Positions 43,717 through 53,036 of a DNA stretch of 64,000 bases are shown here, one piece after another; the first letter of the stretch is position 1; each line of letters begins with the position of its first letter. The position numbers and the translations under genes are program-made. The stretch covers positions 186,001 through 250,000 of the forward strand of contig NZ_JAKCPW010000011.1 of NCBI RefSeq assembly GCF_021440085.1, in the 5' to 3' direction. The notes beneath the pieces are model-generated. The model made no database searches and was not told the origin of the DNA. It saw nothing but the letters and a program-made list of their open reading frames with translations. The DNA comes from Dyadobacter sp. CY261. GTDB lineage: Bacteria; Bacteroidota; Bacteroidia; Cytophagales; Spirosomataceae.

Positions 43717-45570
43717 ATGCAAAAACACATTAATTACGGCTCTTCTAAGAGCAGAGAAGCATCCTTTGACACGGGAGTTTTCCGGGAAGATCTTCCCCGG
43801 TCCGTTCTCAGGCCCAACGAATACATTTTGTTGGATGGCGAATGGAAGTTTGCCGTTGATGCTTACGACCGGGGGATCAATGAAAACTGGTATGTCCGGC
43901 ATGACTTTTCCTACACGGCAAACTGGCCGGGCAGTGTCGAGCAGCACCTGGCAGCAACGCAGCAAGAGGGTTCGTCATGGAAAGACAAGATCGTAGTATG
44001 GTATGAACGGACTTTTGAGCTGCCCTTAGATGCGTTGCCCCCCGGGCAGGAGAATACCATTCTGCAGCTCACCTTCGGAGCCTGTGGATATGAGACACAG
44101 GTTTGGCTCAACGGCCATTCGTTAACGACAATTGAAGGCGAGCTGAAACATATGGGAGAATATACTTCCTTCTCCTACGAACTGGAAGCACTCCGGCCGG
44201 TCAACCGGCTTACTGTCAGGATAGCCAGCAGTATGGACGCGGATATTCCGCGCGGGAAGCAGGAGTCTCACATCTACAAGCGGGGTGGGATCTGGTATCA
44301 AACATATACCGGTGCAGTCCGCAGCATATGGCTAGAAAGAGTCGAAAGGAACCGGTTGCGATCAAGGGTAGGTGTGGTCAGCATTATTGAGGATAACCTG
44401 GTGCGGTTTACGCTTACTACCCGTATCCACGACCCTGGCTCCTACAAAATAAAATTGACAGTATTCCAGGTCAGCGCCGACACCGATGGCAATCCAGTGG
44501 CGGAAGATGAATTTAAGCTGATGCTGGATGCTGGCCAGAAGTCCCAGCGGCTGGTAGTTGATCTCCCGAACGCCCTCCTTTGGTCGGCGAATGCCCCTAA
44601 CCTCTACCGACTGGTTGCACAACTTATTGATGAGAACGGAACTGCATCTGAGATTGAGACAAAGTTCGGGCTCAGAAAATTTGAAGCAAGGGGTAGCCAC
44701 CTATATTTGAACAACCAGCCAATTTATCTGGACGGTATTCTTTATCAGCCGGGTAATTCAACATATTGTCAAATCAAAAAGCATTTGCTGGCAATGAAAG
44801 AGCTTGGCTGCAATCTGGTAAGGATACACATCGCTGGCATTGATCCACGTATTTACAAGCTTGCCGATAAGATTGGAATATTGCTCTGGGTGGAGGTGCC
44901 CAGCCCGCATCGATCGACCCGAAACAGCCGTAAAAACCACCGGGCCGAGCTCATGCGCATGCTGACGCTGATCGGGACTCATCCTTCGGTTGTGATATGG
45001 AGCCTTTACAATGAAGATTGGGGGGCGCAGGACATTGCCAACAACAGCGAAACCCGCCAGTATATCACCGATATGTACCACTACATGCAGCTTGCTTATC
45101 CGCAGTTTCTGGTCGTCGACAACGATGGTTGGCATCATATTTCTTTTGAAGGAAGACTTAAGACAGATTTGCTGACCGCACATCTTTATACGCCAGACCT
45201 TGATCGGTGGAAGGGCATGCTGGATGAGCTTACGGCAGGGAAGCTGGAATCAGTGGCAGCATTTCCGCTGGTAGTAGGAGATCCGTTCTTTTATAGAAGA
45301 CAGGTACCCCTGATCGTGAGCGAATGGGGTGGATTTGGATTCAAAGATTACGGGGGACCGGCCGAAGAAAGTGCGCGTGTGAGTCAGATCGAACTTTTTA
45401 AGGCGGAGCTGAGAAAGCGAAGCATCTCCGGCGACGTTTATACGCAAGCCACGGATATTGAGGAGGAGCGTAATGGATTAATTGATCGGGAAACCGGTGC
45501 CCTTCATATAAAGCCGGGGCTACTGGCGTCAGACCAGAATCAACGGCCCGTTGATCCTGATGGGGGATAA
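43717..45570 (+). CDS. GH2 glycoside hydrolase (beta-galactosidase/beta-glucuronidase type)
   Basis: A 617-residue enzyme with the GH2 order: sugar-binding jelly roll (about 30-190, NGHSLTTIEGE-like), immunoglobulin-like domain (about 200-300), TIM barrel. Acid/base Glu433 is in SLYNEDWG and nucleophile Glu536 in IVSEWGGFGF. No signal peptide, so it is probably cytoplasmic. ATG 43717 starts just before the conserved region; an ATG 48 bases upstream (43669) is also in frame. No transporter or SusCD gene adjoins it. Exact sugar unknown. Confidence 0.87.
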   Translation: MQKHINYGSSKSREASFDTGVFREDLPRSVLRPNEYILLDGEWKFAVDAYDRGINENWYVRHDFSYTANWPGSVEQHLAATQQEGSSWKDKIVVWYERTFELPLDALPPGQENTILQLTFGACGYETQVWLNGHSLTTIEGELKHMGEYTSFSYELEALRPVNRLTVRIASSMDADIPRGKQESHIYKRGGIWYQTYTGAVRSIWLERVERNRLRSRVGVVSIIEDNLVRFTLTTRIHDPGSYKIKLTVFQVSADTDGNPVAEDEFKLMLDAGQKSQRLVVDLPNALLWSANAPNLYRLVAQLIDENGTASEIETKFGLRKFEARGSHLYLNNQPIYLDGILYQPGNSTYCQIKKHLLAMKELGCNLVRIHIAGIDPRIYKLADKIGILLWVEVPSPHRSTRNSRKNHRAELMRMLTLIGTHPSVVIWSLYNEDWGAQDIANNSETRQYITDMYHYMQLAYPQFLVVDNDGWHHISFEGRLKTDLLTAHLYTPDLDRWKGMLDELTAGKLESVAAFPLVVGDPFFYRRQVPLIVSEWGGFGFKDYGGPAEESARVSQIELFKAELRKRSISGDVYTQATDIEEERNGLIDRETGALHIKPGLLASDQNQRPVDPDGG

Positions 45571-45624
45571 GCCGACCGGGAACGTGGATAACACTTGCTG
45601 CCCGGGCCGAGCGCGCACGGCTTG

Positions 45625-46779
45625 TCACGCCTCCTTCAAAGCCTCCAAAAACAGTCCCGTTAACTCTTGAACCGGAACACGGTTGATTGAAGGATTAACT
45701 TTCAGCATAAAGCCGTGTTCCCCAGATTTGGCTAGTTCAATATTTCTCTTCCCGAGGGCTTCCCTGAATTTATCAGGATCAGCATTTTGAAGTTGTAAAT
45801 TGACAAAGTGCGAGCCGTTTTCAATCTTACCAAATTTGACGTGCTCATTCTTCCCCAGTTCTTTGAATAACTTTTCACTGTTCGACCAGGCTAGTTTATA
45901 TTCATCTATGAAACCGTCGGCATAATACAATGCAACCGCGGCAAAAACCCACGCTGCCGGCAGTCCGCCGCCAAACATTCTTCTTTCATGAAAAAGCTTT
46001 TCTGTAAATGCTTTGTCACCCGCCAAAATAGCTCCGGAAGACGCATTAAAACATTTCCACATCGAAGTGAAAACAGTGTCGAAAAGCGCTCCGTACCGTT
46101 TCGGCTCGACGCCGGTATGAACCGCTTGCTTGAACAACCTCGCTCCGTCCAAATGTGTTCTGATCCCCTGCTGTTTGGCAAAATCCGTCATCTTTTCCAG
46201 GCTTTCGTAGCTCACCATCCTGTCCTGCTGACGTCTCACCGGTGTTTCGATCGCCATAGCGCCTATCTGAGCCTCTACCCGCCCCAGTTTTGTTTTGGCG
46301 ATGATCTTTTCAACCTCCCCCACAGAGAACTCCACGGCGTTCGCACCCAACGGAATCAGGTTTAAACCGCTCAATATCTGCGAACTGTCCCCGGTATCAT
46401 TGTAAATATGGCTCTGTTCCTGAACGATAACCCTCTGACTATTCTTCGACAACTTGCGAATAGCAACGTGGTTTGCCAATGTCCCCGTAGGCATAAAAAC
46501 GCTGGATTCTTTACCAAGCAATTGTGCAAATTTGTGCCCCAATTCCTCCACTACCCCGCCATTGGAATAAAAATCAGGCTTGATTTTACCTTCATCCGCA
46601 AGTTTCATCAGCAAACTTGCATAATCCTTTGGACTCAAATTTAGTCCATCATATAAAAAGTCAACTTGCTGGCTGGATTTACGGGGGCTTTTTAACGAGT
46701 CATTTAAGGCAAAACCCTCATTCGGAGTTGCGGTGGCAGCGAGTATACCGCCCAGCTTAACAAAGTCTCTTCTTTGCAT
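45625..46779 (-). CDS. Threonine-aldolase-like PLP enzyme with twin-Arg export signal
   Basis: A 384-residue fold-type-I PLP enzyme of the threonine aldolase/beta-eliminating lyase family. Core motifs: MPTGTLANHVAIR (phosphate/PLP cradle), His124 (QEQSHIYND, stacks on PLP), Asp211 (THLDGARLF, binds the pyridine N) and the candidate Schiff-base Lys242 in SMWKCFNASSGA. Cytoplasmic relatives split allo-threonine into glycine and acetaldehyde. Residues 1-20 (MQRRDFVKLGGILAATATPN) are a Tat-type signal, so the enzyme is exported; that matches Tat export of folded cofactor proteins. It is convergent with the GH2 gene. Confidence 0.85.
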   Translation of the reverse strand: MQRRDFVKLGGILAATATPNEGFALNDSLKSPRKSSQQVDFLYDGLNLSPKDYASLLMKLADEGKIKPDFYSNGGVVEELGHKFAQLLGKESSVFMPTGTLANHVAIRKLSKNSQRVIVQEQSHIYNDTGDSSQILSGLNLIPLGANAVEFSVGEVEKIIAKTKLGRVEAQIGAMAIETPVRRQQDRMVSYESLEKMTDFAKQQGIRTHLDGARLFKQAVHTGVEPKRYGALFDTVFTSMWKCFNASSGAILAGDKAFTEKLFHERRMFGGGLPAAWVFAAVALYYADGFIDEYKLAWSNSEKLFKELGKNEHVKFGKIENGSHFVNLQLQNADPDKFREALGKRNIELAKSGEHGFMLKVNPSINRVPVQELTGLFLEALKEA

Positions 46780-46960
46780 TGGAGTGAATGAAAAAAAATT
46801 TAACGAAAATAAGGACAGAAATGGTTAAAGCTGTATGCGTGGTTTGTTTAATTAATGCGCCTGACCCGGAAGACACCCTTAACACAGGAAAGACCCATCT
46901 CCGGTTTAATTTTCCGGAGGTCGACTTTTAGCTGTTCCCGGTACTGTGTATGGACACTTC

Positions 46961-47497
46961 TCACTCGAGGTACCTTTGTAGTTCCCGGTCTTTCCCCAGC
47001 AACCGCGCTATGCTACCAAGACTTTTATATAAAATCCGTTGAGCCCGATATGGAATTCCGGGGAAATATGTTTCCCCCATGTCTATCAGGATTGCCAGGT
47101 GCCAGAAATTTCTGGGCAGGCCTTTTTTGGAGCACCTTCCATCGGCGGCTAGCCCATATGCTATCCTTATTCCCTCCTCGAATTTAAATGCAGGCTCAAC
47201 AACGGCTTTAAACCGCACATCCTTGGTGGATTTGTTATAAAAACGGTGTACCGAATGAGCAGGCGCTGTGATCTTGTCCCCCGGCCCCAGCAAATATTCT
47301 GTTCCGTTGCATTTTACATTTAAGTACCCATCCACGACTTCAAAATGCTCGTCAAAACAGGTATGGTAATGCAAATCGTTGCCCCCTCCCGGTTTTAGTT
47401 CTACTTCCACATGTACATATTCGCCGTTCGTCTCCTTTGAGGTTTTCAGAAACGTTACCCGATCCCCGACAGCGGGATTTTCTATTGTTCTCTTCAT
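46961..47497 (-). CDS. Cupin-domain protein
   Basis: A 178-residue cytoplasmic protein with one cupin barrel. Motif 1: LHYHTCFDEHFEVVDGYLNV (His-x-His and Glu); motif 2: GPGDKITAPAHSVHRFYN. The C-terminal 60 residues are outside the barrel. Metal ligands (two His, Glu, His) are present so it is likely a metal cupin. Substrate unknown. It lies divergently from the AraC gene at 47752. Confidence 0.8.
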   Translation of the reverse strand: MKRTIENPAVGDRVTFLKTSKETNGEYVHVEVELKPGGGNDLHYHTCFDEHFEVVDGYLNVKCNGTEYLLGPGDKITAPAHSVHRFYNKSTKDVRFKAVVEPAFKFEEGIRIAYGLAADGRCSKKGLPRNFWHLAILIDMGETYFPGIPYRAQRILYKSLGSIARLLGKDRELQRYLE

Positions 47498-47751
47498 CGT
47501 CTATTTAATTGGTTCGCCAAAATTACCCGCGCCGGCAAAGGATCTAACTACGCTAGACGGAGTAAATAGTACGCAGTTCGTCGCCAAGATGTAAATGCGC
47601 ATTCATATAGCCGGCAGCACGCGGAAATACAACTTTGGCTCGATTGTGCCGGATACTAACTGGAAAAGCGGCAGCGATGCGGGAAGTGATTATCATTGCC
47701 GGAGTTTACTTACCGGAGGTTCCGAAAAGCGGATGCTACCATTTTAAGACA

Positions 47752-48747
47752 ATGCAAGTGTATTTTGGTCCAGTAAATAATATGAAAGGGCAAATGGAAA
47801 ACCTGGACATCGACTACCTCACCATGGTTCAAGGCCGCCAGGAGGGTGAAAGTAATATGAGAGAATTTGAAAACTCCTATAATCACATGGGCAAACTTGG
47901 GCTGCAGTTCAATAACTATGAAATACCGGGCATACTCCTTTCAAGATTGGCTGGTGTATCAGATGGGAATACTGCATTTTCCGCTGCAAAGACACCGGAG
48001 GCCGTTAATATGAATTTTATACTTTCAGGAGCCATGCGGTCCCGATTACACGCCAATAATTCGGATTTCCTGATTAAGAAGTTTCAGCATAACCTGATCT
48101 ATCTCGAGAACTTCGATGGCAGCCATAATTTTCCAGATGGAACTACCAGTGCTTTCCATGTTATGTTTGATAAAGCATATTTCTGCCGGTTGATAGATTA
48201 CAATGAGGAACAGACAGGGAGACTTTTAGAGAAAATCGAAAAAAAAGAAGGCTTTTTTGCGAATAAGCATATGATGCCAGTGATGCCAGATATGTTGACA
48301 ACCATCAATGATATTACCTTATGTAAGTTAACGGGGCCGTTTAGGAGGATATTTATGGAAGGCAAAGCTCTGGAGCTCTTGTCACACACGCTTAACCAGG
48401 CAGCGCATTATACTCCGGCACGCCAAAAACTTAACGCCACTGATTTGCAACGGATCAAAGAAGTGAAAGAATATCTTGACTGCCACTATCTCAATCCGGG
48501 TAGTATGCTTGAAATTTGCAGAATGTTTTGCCTGAATGATTATAAACTAAAAACGGGCTTTCGAGCGCTGTACCAGGATTCGGTTTTTGGCTACATTCAT
48601 CTGAGAAAAATGCAGCTCGGGAAGAAACTGTTGGAAGATGGTCAGATGAATGTCGCGCAGGTCTCGGATTGCATCGGTTATGCAAATCATTTCAGTGCAG
48701 CTTTCAGAAAGTATTTTGGTTTCTCTCCAAGTCAGCTTAAGCGCTGA
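47752..48747 (+). CDS. AraC-family transcriptional regulator
   Basis: About 331 residues. The C-terminal double helix-turn-helix (about 230-331) is clear: LKEVKEYLDCHYLNPGSMLEICRMF-like first helix pair and DCIGYANHFSAAFRKYFGFSPSQLKR second. The N-terminal part is an unrecognised ligand or sensor domain. The start is uncertain: in-frame ATGs at 47635, 47752 and 47794 exist; ATG 47752 is a compromise, with the longer 370-residue version possible. It may control the divergent cupin gene. Confidence 0.8.
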   Translation: MQVYFGPVNNMKGQMENLDIDYLTMVQGRQEGESNMREFENSYNHMGKLGLQFNNYEIPGILLSRLAGVSDGNTAFSAAKTPEAVNMNFILSGAMRSRLHANNSDFLIKKFQHNLIYLENFDGSHNFPDGTTSAFHVMFDKAYFCRLIDYNEEQTGRLLEKIEKKEGFFANKHMMPVMPDMLTTINDITLCKLTGPFRRIFMEGKALELLSHTLNQAAHYTPARQKLNATDLQRIKEVKEYLDCHYLNPGSMLEICRMFCLNDYKLKTGFRALYQDSVFGYIHLRKMQLGKKLLEDGQMNVAQVSDCIGYANHFSAAFRKYFGFSPSQLKR

Positions 48748-48778
48748 GAGGCTGTGCTCCCAATATGGATCGACTTTA

Positions 48779-48831
48779 AAAAACACCTCGTGGAAGTCAG
48801 CGATATTGCCCGATTTCTACGAGGTGTTTTT
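48779..48831. terminator. Terminator between the AraC gene and the T9SS protein gene
   Basis: A 13-bp stem aaaaacacctcgt (48779-48791) pairs with its complement at 48819-48831, extendable inward. A-run before and T-run after suit termination from both convergent genes. Confidence 0.8.
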
Positions 48832-48860
48832 AGGTCAGCGGATTAGCCTAGACTATCGTT

Positions 48861-49664
48861 TCAGTTTTTGATCACTTTGGCAGTGCTGACACGGCCATCT
48901 GCTCCTGTTGCCCGTAGCAAATATAGACCAGGAGACAGACTTTTCACATTGATCTCGCTTTCCGATCTGCCAGGATTGCATTCCGAATTGAACACGGCCC
49001 TTCCCTTGGAATCGAGCATTATTACCTGTGTGAGCTGACTTTCTCCCGAGGTTTTCACTGTTAGCCTTTCTAAAACGGGGTTAGGGAAAACTATTAACCC
49101 GGGACCTTCCCCGAGATGGACTTCCATTGTAGGGCCATAGACGGACTTGCCTTCCGCTCCGGCTGCCGTTATCCGATTCGCAACAGTGTCAGAAAGCGAC
49201 AAGAACCGTTCTCTTTTTCCTGCGGTGGCGGAAAGCATCTGTACGGCGGCTCCCCGATGCCGGTAGAAGACCCGGTGGGCATCCGTATCGACGGCACTTT
49301 CTTCAAACGCCATGAATCCTGTCGGCGTTTCTCCGGCGAGGCGAAGCGACCGCTCGTCCTGTCCATTCAACTCGGACGGATCGTACGACAAACCGACAAA
49401 GCCCTCAAAAACCAAGGGTTTTTCGAAAGTATAGACTCTTTCAATACTGCTGGTATTGTCGTCGGTGAATGGCGTTGGGGAGACCTGTAATGTATTGTTC
49501 GTTAGTGTGAGGTCCGTTTCCGGCACTATCGTGAGGCCATCCATTGTGACACTGGCACCACCCTGTACAAAAAGAGCGTTTTCACCAAAGTGCATTTGTG
49601 CCTGACAGTGGCGGGCTTCCAGTAGCCCCAAACAAGCCAGGCTGATGATGATATATGTTTTCAT
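48861..49664 (-). CDS. T9SS type A sorting-domain surface protein
   Basis: A 267-residue exported protein. Signal peptide (MKTYIIISLACLGLLEARHCQAQ). The middle has no recognised domain. The C-terminus (about 185-267) is a type A T9SS sorting domain: FPNPVLERLTVKTSGESQ, SLSPGLYLLRATGADGRVSTAKVIKN. ATG 49664 replaces an upstream in-frame start that lacks a signal peptide. It directly follows the S74 surface protein (68-base gap), so the two are probably co-transcribed. Confidence 0.85.
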   Translation of the reverse strand: MKTYIIISLACLGLLEARHCQAQMHFGENALFVQGGASVTMDGLTIVPETDLTLTNNTLQVSPTPFTDDNTSSIERVYTFEKPLVFEGFVGLSYDPSELNGQDERSLRLAGETPTGFMAFEESAVDTDAHRVFYRHRGAAVQMLSATAGKRERFLSLSDTVANRITAAGAEGKSVYGPTMEVHLGEGPGLIVFPNPVLERLTVKTSGESQLTQVIMLDSKGRAVFNSECNPGRSESEINVKSLSPGLYLLRATGADGRVSTAKVIKN

Positions 49665-49731
49665 AAGATTGGTTACCAGCCCGCCGATACTGTTTTGGAG
49701 CATCGACAAGCCAGATCGTCAAGGTCAATGA

Positions 49732-50910
49732 TTAATCCCTTTTGGCTTCCAGCTTCTGCCGTATGCCTTGGCCGGAAACTTCCGCCAGTTGCGTTTTCAG
49801 CCACTCAATTTCCCTGTTCAGTTGCATGGTGCGCTTTTCCAATGCCTGGATCAGGATGAAGGCTACGCCATCGACATCGGCTGTGTTCAGGGTAGTATCA
49901 TTGCCAATTGTTCCATGGAGATCTTTGCCATAGGCGGCAAAGAAATCCTGGGCCATCGGGCCATAATGCCGCATGGTAGCGGCGTCCTGCTGCTTGTAGT
50001 TCCAGCTTCCCAGCCGCAAACCCCGGACTTTACGGAGAAAATCCTCTCCGTCGGCCTTCACAAAATTGGTTTTTCGGGTCGAATCCGATGAGCTGATCCA
50101 GGCATTACCGCCAGGTCCCAGCGCCACGTAGCTAGTGAGATTGGCGCTGCTGTATAACAGATAACCGTTGGCGAAGCGGGCTGTAAACTTATTGGGTGCT
50201 GAAACCTGCGTATGCTGGGGAAATCCAAGTGCGTCACCAATGATAAAGGATCCCGTTTTGTTGGCAGTGGAGACATAACTACCTATCGCGGTAGAGTAAT
50301 CACCGGACGCTATCGTTTCCGTTCCGAAGGCAAACGCCCTTACTCCACTCGCATTGTTGTGAAAACCCATAGCGACTGCGCCCTGACCATTGGCGAAATT
50401 TTCTGTTCCAAAAGCCGTGGCACCTAGTCCATGCGATTGGTTGTGCTTTCCAAATGCCGTTGCGTAATGACCGTCGACGCCGTTTTCCTCGCCAAATGCA
50501 GTAGAGGATCTTCCGTGTGCACTATTGTGATTTCCAAATACTGTGGCCGCCTCACCTGAGGCCGTATTCCTGTACCCCATCGCCACCGAATACTTCTTTT
50601 GCGCCTGGACATTGATTCCCATGGCTACCGAACCTTCACCGATATTTCCCACGAACCACTGTACATTGTCGACTTGTCCCGCCCGGAAGGCGGCGAGTTT
50701 CGGGATCCAAAGCAGGCTGGTTCCAGCGTCGGAGGGAAGGTTACTTGTGTTCCCAGCCCCGAAGGTGCCAGTGGCGATAATCCCGTCCGGGTGTTTTACG
50801 TCTAATCCTGCCCGCGGAGTGTTGGTATTGATGCCTAATCGCCCCTGGCCGTGCACCGCACACGTGATGATGAGCAATCCGCCTAGCAAGATTGTTTTCT
50901 GAATTTTCAT
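49732..50910 (-). CDS. YadA-head-like repeat protein with C-terminal S74 chaperone domain
   Basis: A 392-residue exported protein. Signal peptide 1-22. Residues about 95-235 are nine or so 14-residue repeats of the YadA-head type (GSVAMGINVQAQKKYSVAMG, then NTASGEAATVFGNHNSAHG, and so on). The C-terminal part (about 275-365) is an S74 peptidase/intramolecular-chaperone domain (SDSTRKTNFVKADGEDF, GLRLGSWNYK, MRHYGPMAQDFFAAYG). The head repeat family usually trimerises; the S74 domain is known from phage tail fibres and cleaves itself off. No T9SS tail is present, so its route to the surface is unclear. Confidence 0.85.
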   Translation of the reverse strand: MKIQKTILLGGLLIITCAVHGQGRLGINTNTPRAGLDVKHPDGIIATGTFGAGNTSNLPSDAGTSLLWIPKLAAFRAGQVDNVQWFVGNIGEGSVAMGINVQAQKKYSVAMGYRNTASGEAATVFGNHNSAHGRSSTAFGEENGVDGHYATAFGKHNQSHGLGATAFGTENFANGQGAVAMGFHNNASGVRAFAFGTETIASGDYSTAIGSYVSTANKTGSFIIGDALGFPQHTQVSAPNKFTARFANGYLLYSSANLTSYVALGPGGNAWISSSDSTRKTNFVKADGEDFLRKVRGLRLGSWNYKQQDAATMRHYGPMAQDFFAAYGKDLHGTIGNDTTLNTADVDGVAFILIQALEKRTMQLNREIEWLKTQLAEVSGQGIRQKLEAKRD

Positions 50911-51156
50911 GGCTGTTTGATTGTAAATTTTGAGCATTGACTGATAATAGACAGACAAGATGTTCACGACATACTCAGACGAAGCTGCCGGACATTTTAC
51001 CGCCCTTTTAGTTTCGTCAAAAGTAGGCTGAGGGGCATCACCAATTACATAATAATGCGTAGTTGGCCGTATTCTTGAGTGGCTGTCGTAGAAGCAATTA
51101 TATCCGCCAAATTGAGCAACTCGTCTACAAAATCAAAACCCGGTTTGAATTCCGGT
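50911..51156. other. Intergenic region
   Basis: About 245 bases between two minus-strand groups. The S74 gene promoter should lie here. No RNA or gene recognised. Confidence 0.35.
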
Positions 51157-51906
51157 CTATCCGCGAAATTTTTTAGTAAAGTCCTGATAACTCACCATAA
51201 AAAGCAAAGCCGTGTACACGGCATTTAGCAAAAAAATACTTTGACCGGCCTCATTTGATTCCCCGTAATTCAGCATCTGGAACGGGGCAGCGTATGGCAA
51301 ATAAATGATATAGTCCCAGTTTTTTAAGAGTAAGCCAATCATTAATCCGCCCAGGCCAACTCCTAGCGAAGTGATGAGATTTTTGAGCCGGAACGAAAGC
51401 CAGAACTGTAAAAAGACCATCGGCAAAATAGCAATCAACAACTCGGTCACAAATCTAAAAAGGTGTAGGCATGGTACCGGAAATTTTGAAAACCCGAGAC
51501 CGGGTACCGCATAGCCAAGAGTGACGCCGGATAAAACACTCAATGACAGGTACAATGTAAAAAAGCCAATGACCATGGCGAAAACGACCATCAGCTTGCC
51601 CAGGTAAATAGTACCCCTGCTAACAGACAATGTAAATAAGTGCTTCCATGCATTTGCCTTATGCTCGATATGGACGATCAGACCGATGATCAACAGAATA
51701 AAGCCCACTGAAAAGAAACAGCACCCGTTCAGTACCCGAATGAGGAAATCGTCCCAGGGGTTTACACCATGCCCTGGTATAAAGGCTTTTACGTCCGATA
51801 AATAGGTGGCAAACAAAATAAATGGGACGAAAAGAGCACCCAATATCGTCAGCCAGAGCGCGAATGTATTTTTAAGTTTGATAAACTCAGTGTAAAACAG
51901 GTTCAT
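51157..51906 (-). CDS. ABC-2-type transporter permease
   Basis: A 249-residue inner-membrane permease with about six helices (FALWLTILGALFVPFILFATYL, FSVGFILLIIGLIVHI, LYLSLSVLSGVTLGYAVPG, LLIAILPMVFLQFWLSF, ...) as in small ABC-2 efflux systems related to BcrB/lantibiotic immunity. Its start overlaps the ATPase stop codon by four bases (ATGA), so they are one operon. Function as an exporter or peptide immunity system is inferred from the type only. Confidence 0.85.
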   Translation of the reverse strand: MNLFYTEFIKLKNTFALWLTILGALFVPFILFATYLSDVKAFIPGHGVNPWDDFLIRVLNGCCFFSVGFILLIIGLIVHIEHKANAWKHLFTLSVSRGTIYLGKLMVVFAMVIGFFTLYLSLSVLSGVTLGYAVPGLGFSKFPVPCLHLFRFVTELLIAILPMVFLQFWLSFRLKNLITSLGVGLGGLMIGLLLKNWDYIIYLPYAAPFQMLNYGESNEAGQSIFLLNAVYTALLFMVSYQDFTKKFRG

Positions 51907-52832
51907 AAATAATCATCTTTTACAATTGAAAGAAAGGTTTGTTCGAGCGTGCTTTCCACAAGCTGGGCGCGATTGACACGCAATCCCCCCGCCGTCAGCA
52001 ATGTGATCAGCTGGGCCAGACGATCTTTGTCAACATATTGTACTTCAAGGAATTCTGCGGCCTTCACGACGGGCTGATGGTCTTCCAGCAGGATTTTCAG
52101 GGCGTGTATGTTGTCATCCGTATCAATCTCAATAATGGCTTTGTCCCGGCTGATTTGCTGCAATTCTTTAAGAGGCCCCTGAAAGAGCATTTTCCCCTGA
52201 CCAATGATACCTATGTGGGAAACCAACCTCTCAACTTCCGAAAGTAAATGGCTTGATACAAGGATCGTGACACCGTGTTTCACATTCAGCTCCTGTAACA
52301 GATTCCTGATTTCTATGATGCCGTTCGGGTCCAGGCCATTAGTGGGCTCATCCAGTATCAGCAGATCTGGTGAAGAAAGTAGCGCTATCGCCAGGCCAAG
52401 CCGCTGCTTCATTCCCAGTGAATAGTGATGAACATACTTGCCTGCCTCCGAACCTAGCCCCACCATGTCCAGTACTTCCCATATCCTGCCCTTTCTGACG
52501 CTTCTCAGGTTGGCAGTAGCTTTAAGGTTGTCAAACCCGGTTAGGTGTTCATACAGTGATGGTGTTTCAATGAGTGCGCCAATCCGGGAAAGTATAGGGT
52601 AGCGCTGATCGCGAAGGGATTTTCCAAAAACTTTGACAATTCCTGAGCTGGCTGGAAGCAAGTCAAGCAACAGCCTGATCGTTGTGGTTTTCCCTGCTCC
52701 ATTCGGTCCTAAAAAACCATAAATAGCCCCTTTCGGAATTTGCATGTTAAGATCCCTGACGACCTGCCGGTTTTTTGAAAAGCTAAAAGATAAATGGGTG
52801 GTTTCAATGGCAAGTCCATTTCCATTATTCAT
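51903..52832 (-). CDS. ABC transporter ATP-binding protein
   Basis: A 309-residue ATPase of the ABC-2 exporter type. Walker A FLGPNGAGKTTT (about residues 38-49), ABC signature YSLGMKQRLGLA, Walker B DLLILDEPTNGLD, H-loop SSHLLSEVE. ATG 52832 (MNNGNGLAIETTH) begins at the conserved domain start; the longer frame to 52898 is not needed. The C-terminal 90 residues are the usual accessory domain. Coupled to the permease; LytTR pair is divergent, suggesting control. Confidence 0.92.
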   Translation of the reverse strand: MNNGNGLAIETTHLSFSFSKNRQVVRDLNMQIPKGAIYGFLGPNGAGKTTTIRLLLDLLPASSGIVKVFGKSLRDQRYPILSRIGALIETPSLYEHLTGFDNLKATANLRSVRKGRIWEVLDMVGLGSEAGKYVHHYSLGMKQRLGLAIALLSSPDLLILDEPTNGLDPNGIIEIRNLLQELNVKHGVTILVSSHLLSEVERLVSHIGIIGQGKMLFQGPLKELQQISRDKAIIEIDTDDNIHALKILLEDHQPVVKAAEFLEVQYVDKDRLAQLITLLTAGGLRVNRAQLVESTLEQTFLSIVKDDYL

Positions 52833-53036
52833 ATCCGAGTATTTAATTGATAAACAAATATTCCCGGCTTTGTTGAATTGGAAAAATGATCCGGACATAA
52901 CAGGCTATTGTACTGCCGTAATGATCAGTTGCGATGCCGAATCTTTTCGGCGACAGATAACTGGAATTGGGCATCGAAAAGCCGGCTTTCGGCATGGCGT
53001 GTTTCGAAAGCCGCGTCGATTGCCCATATTTGAGTG
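52833..53036. promoter_or_regulatory. Divergent promoter region between ABC operon and LytS/LytTR pair
   Basis: About 200 bases. Contains short palindrome-like sequences (gccggctttcggc near 52980). LytTR proteins bind direct repeats; I could not identify a clear pair. Confidence 0.35.

Noticed and set aside
43541..43996. Plus-strand frame of 151 codons overlapping the GH2 start
   Set aside because: Out of phase with the GH2 gene and Ser/Arg-rich without a domain.
47595..47747. 50-codon frame just before the AraC gene at 47752
   Set aside because: Begins with ATG and ends 4 bases before the AraC start chosen, but I see no family features and the AraC start itself is uncertain; not enough support for a gene.
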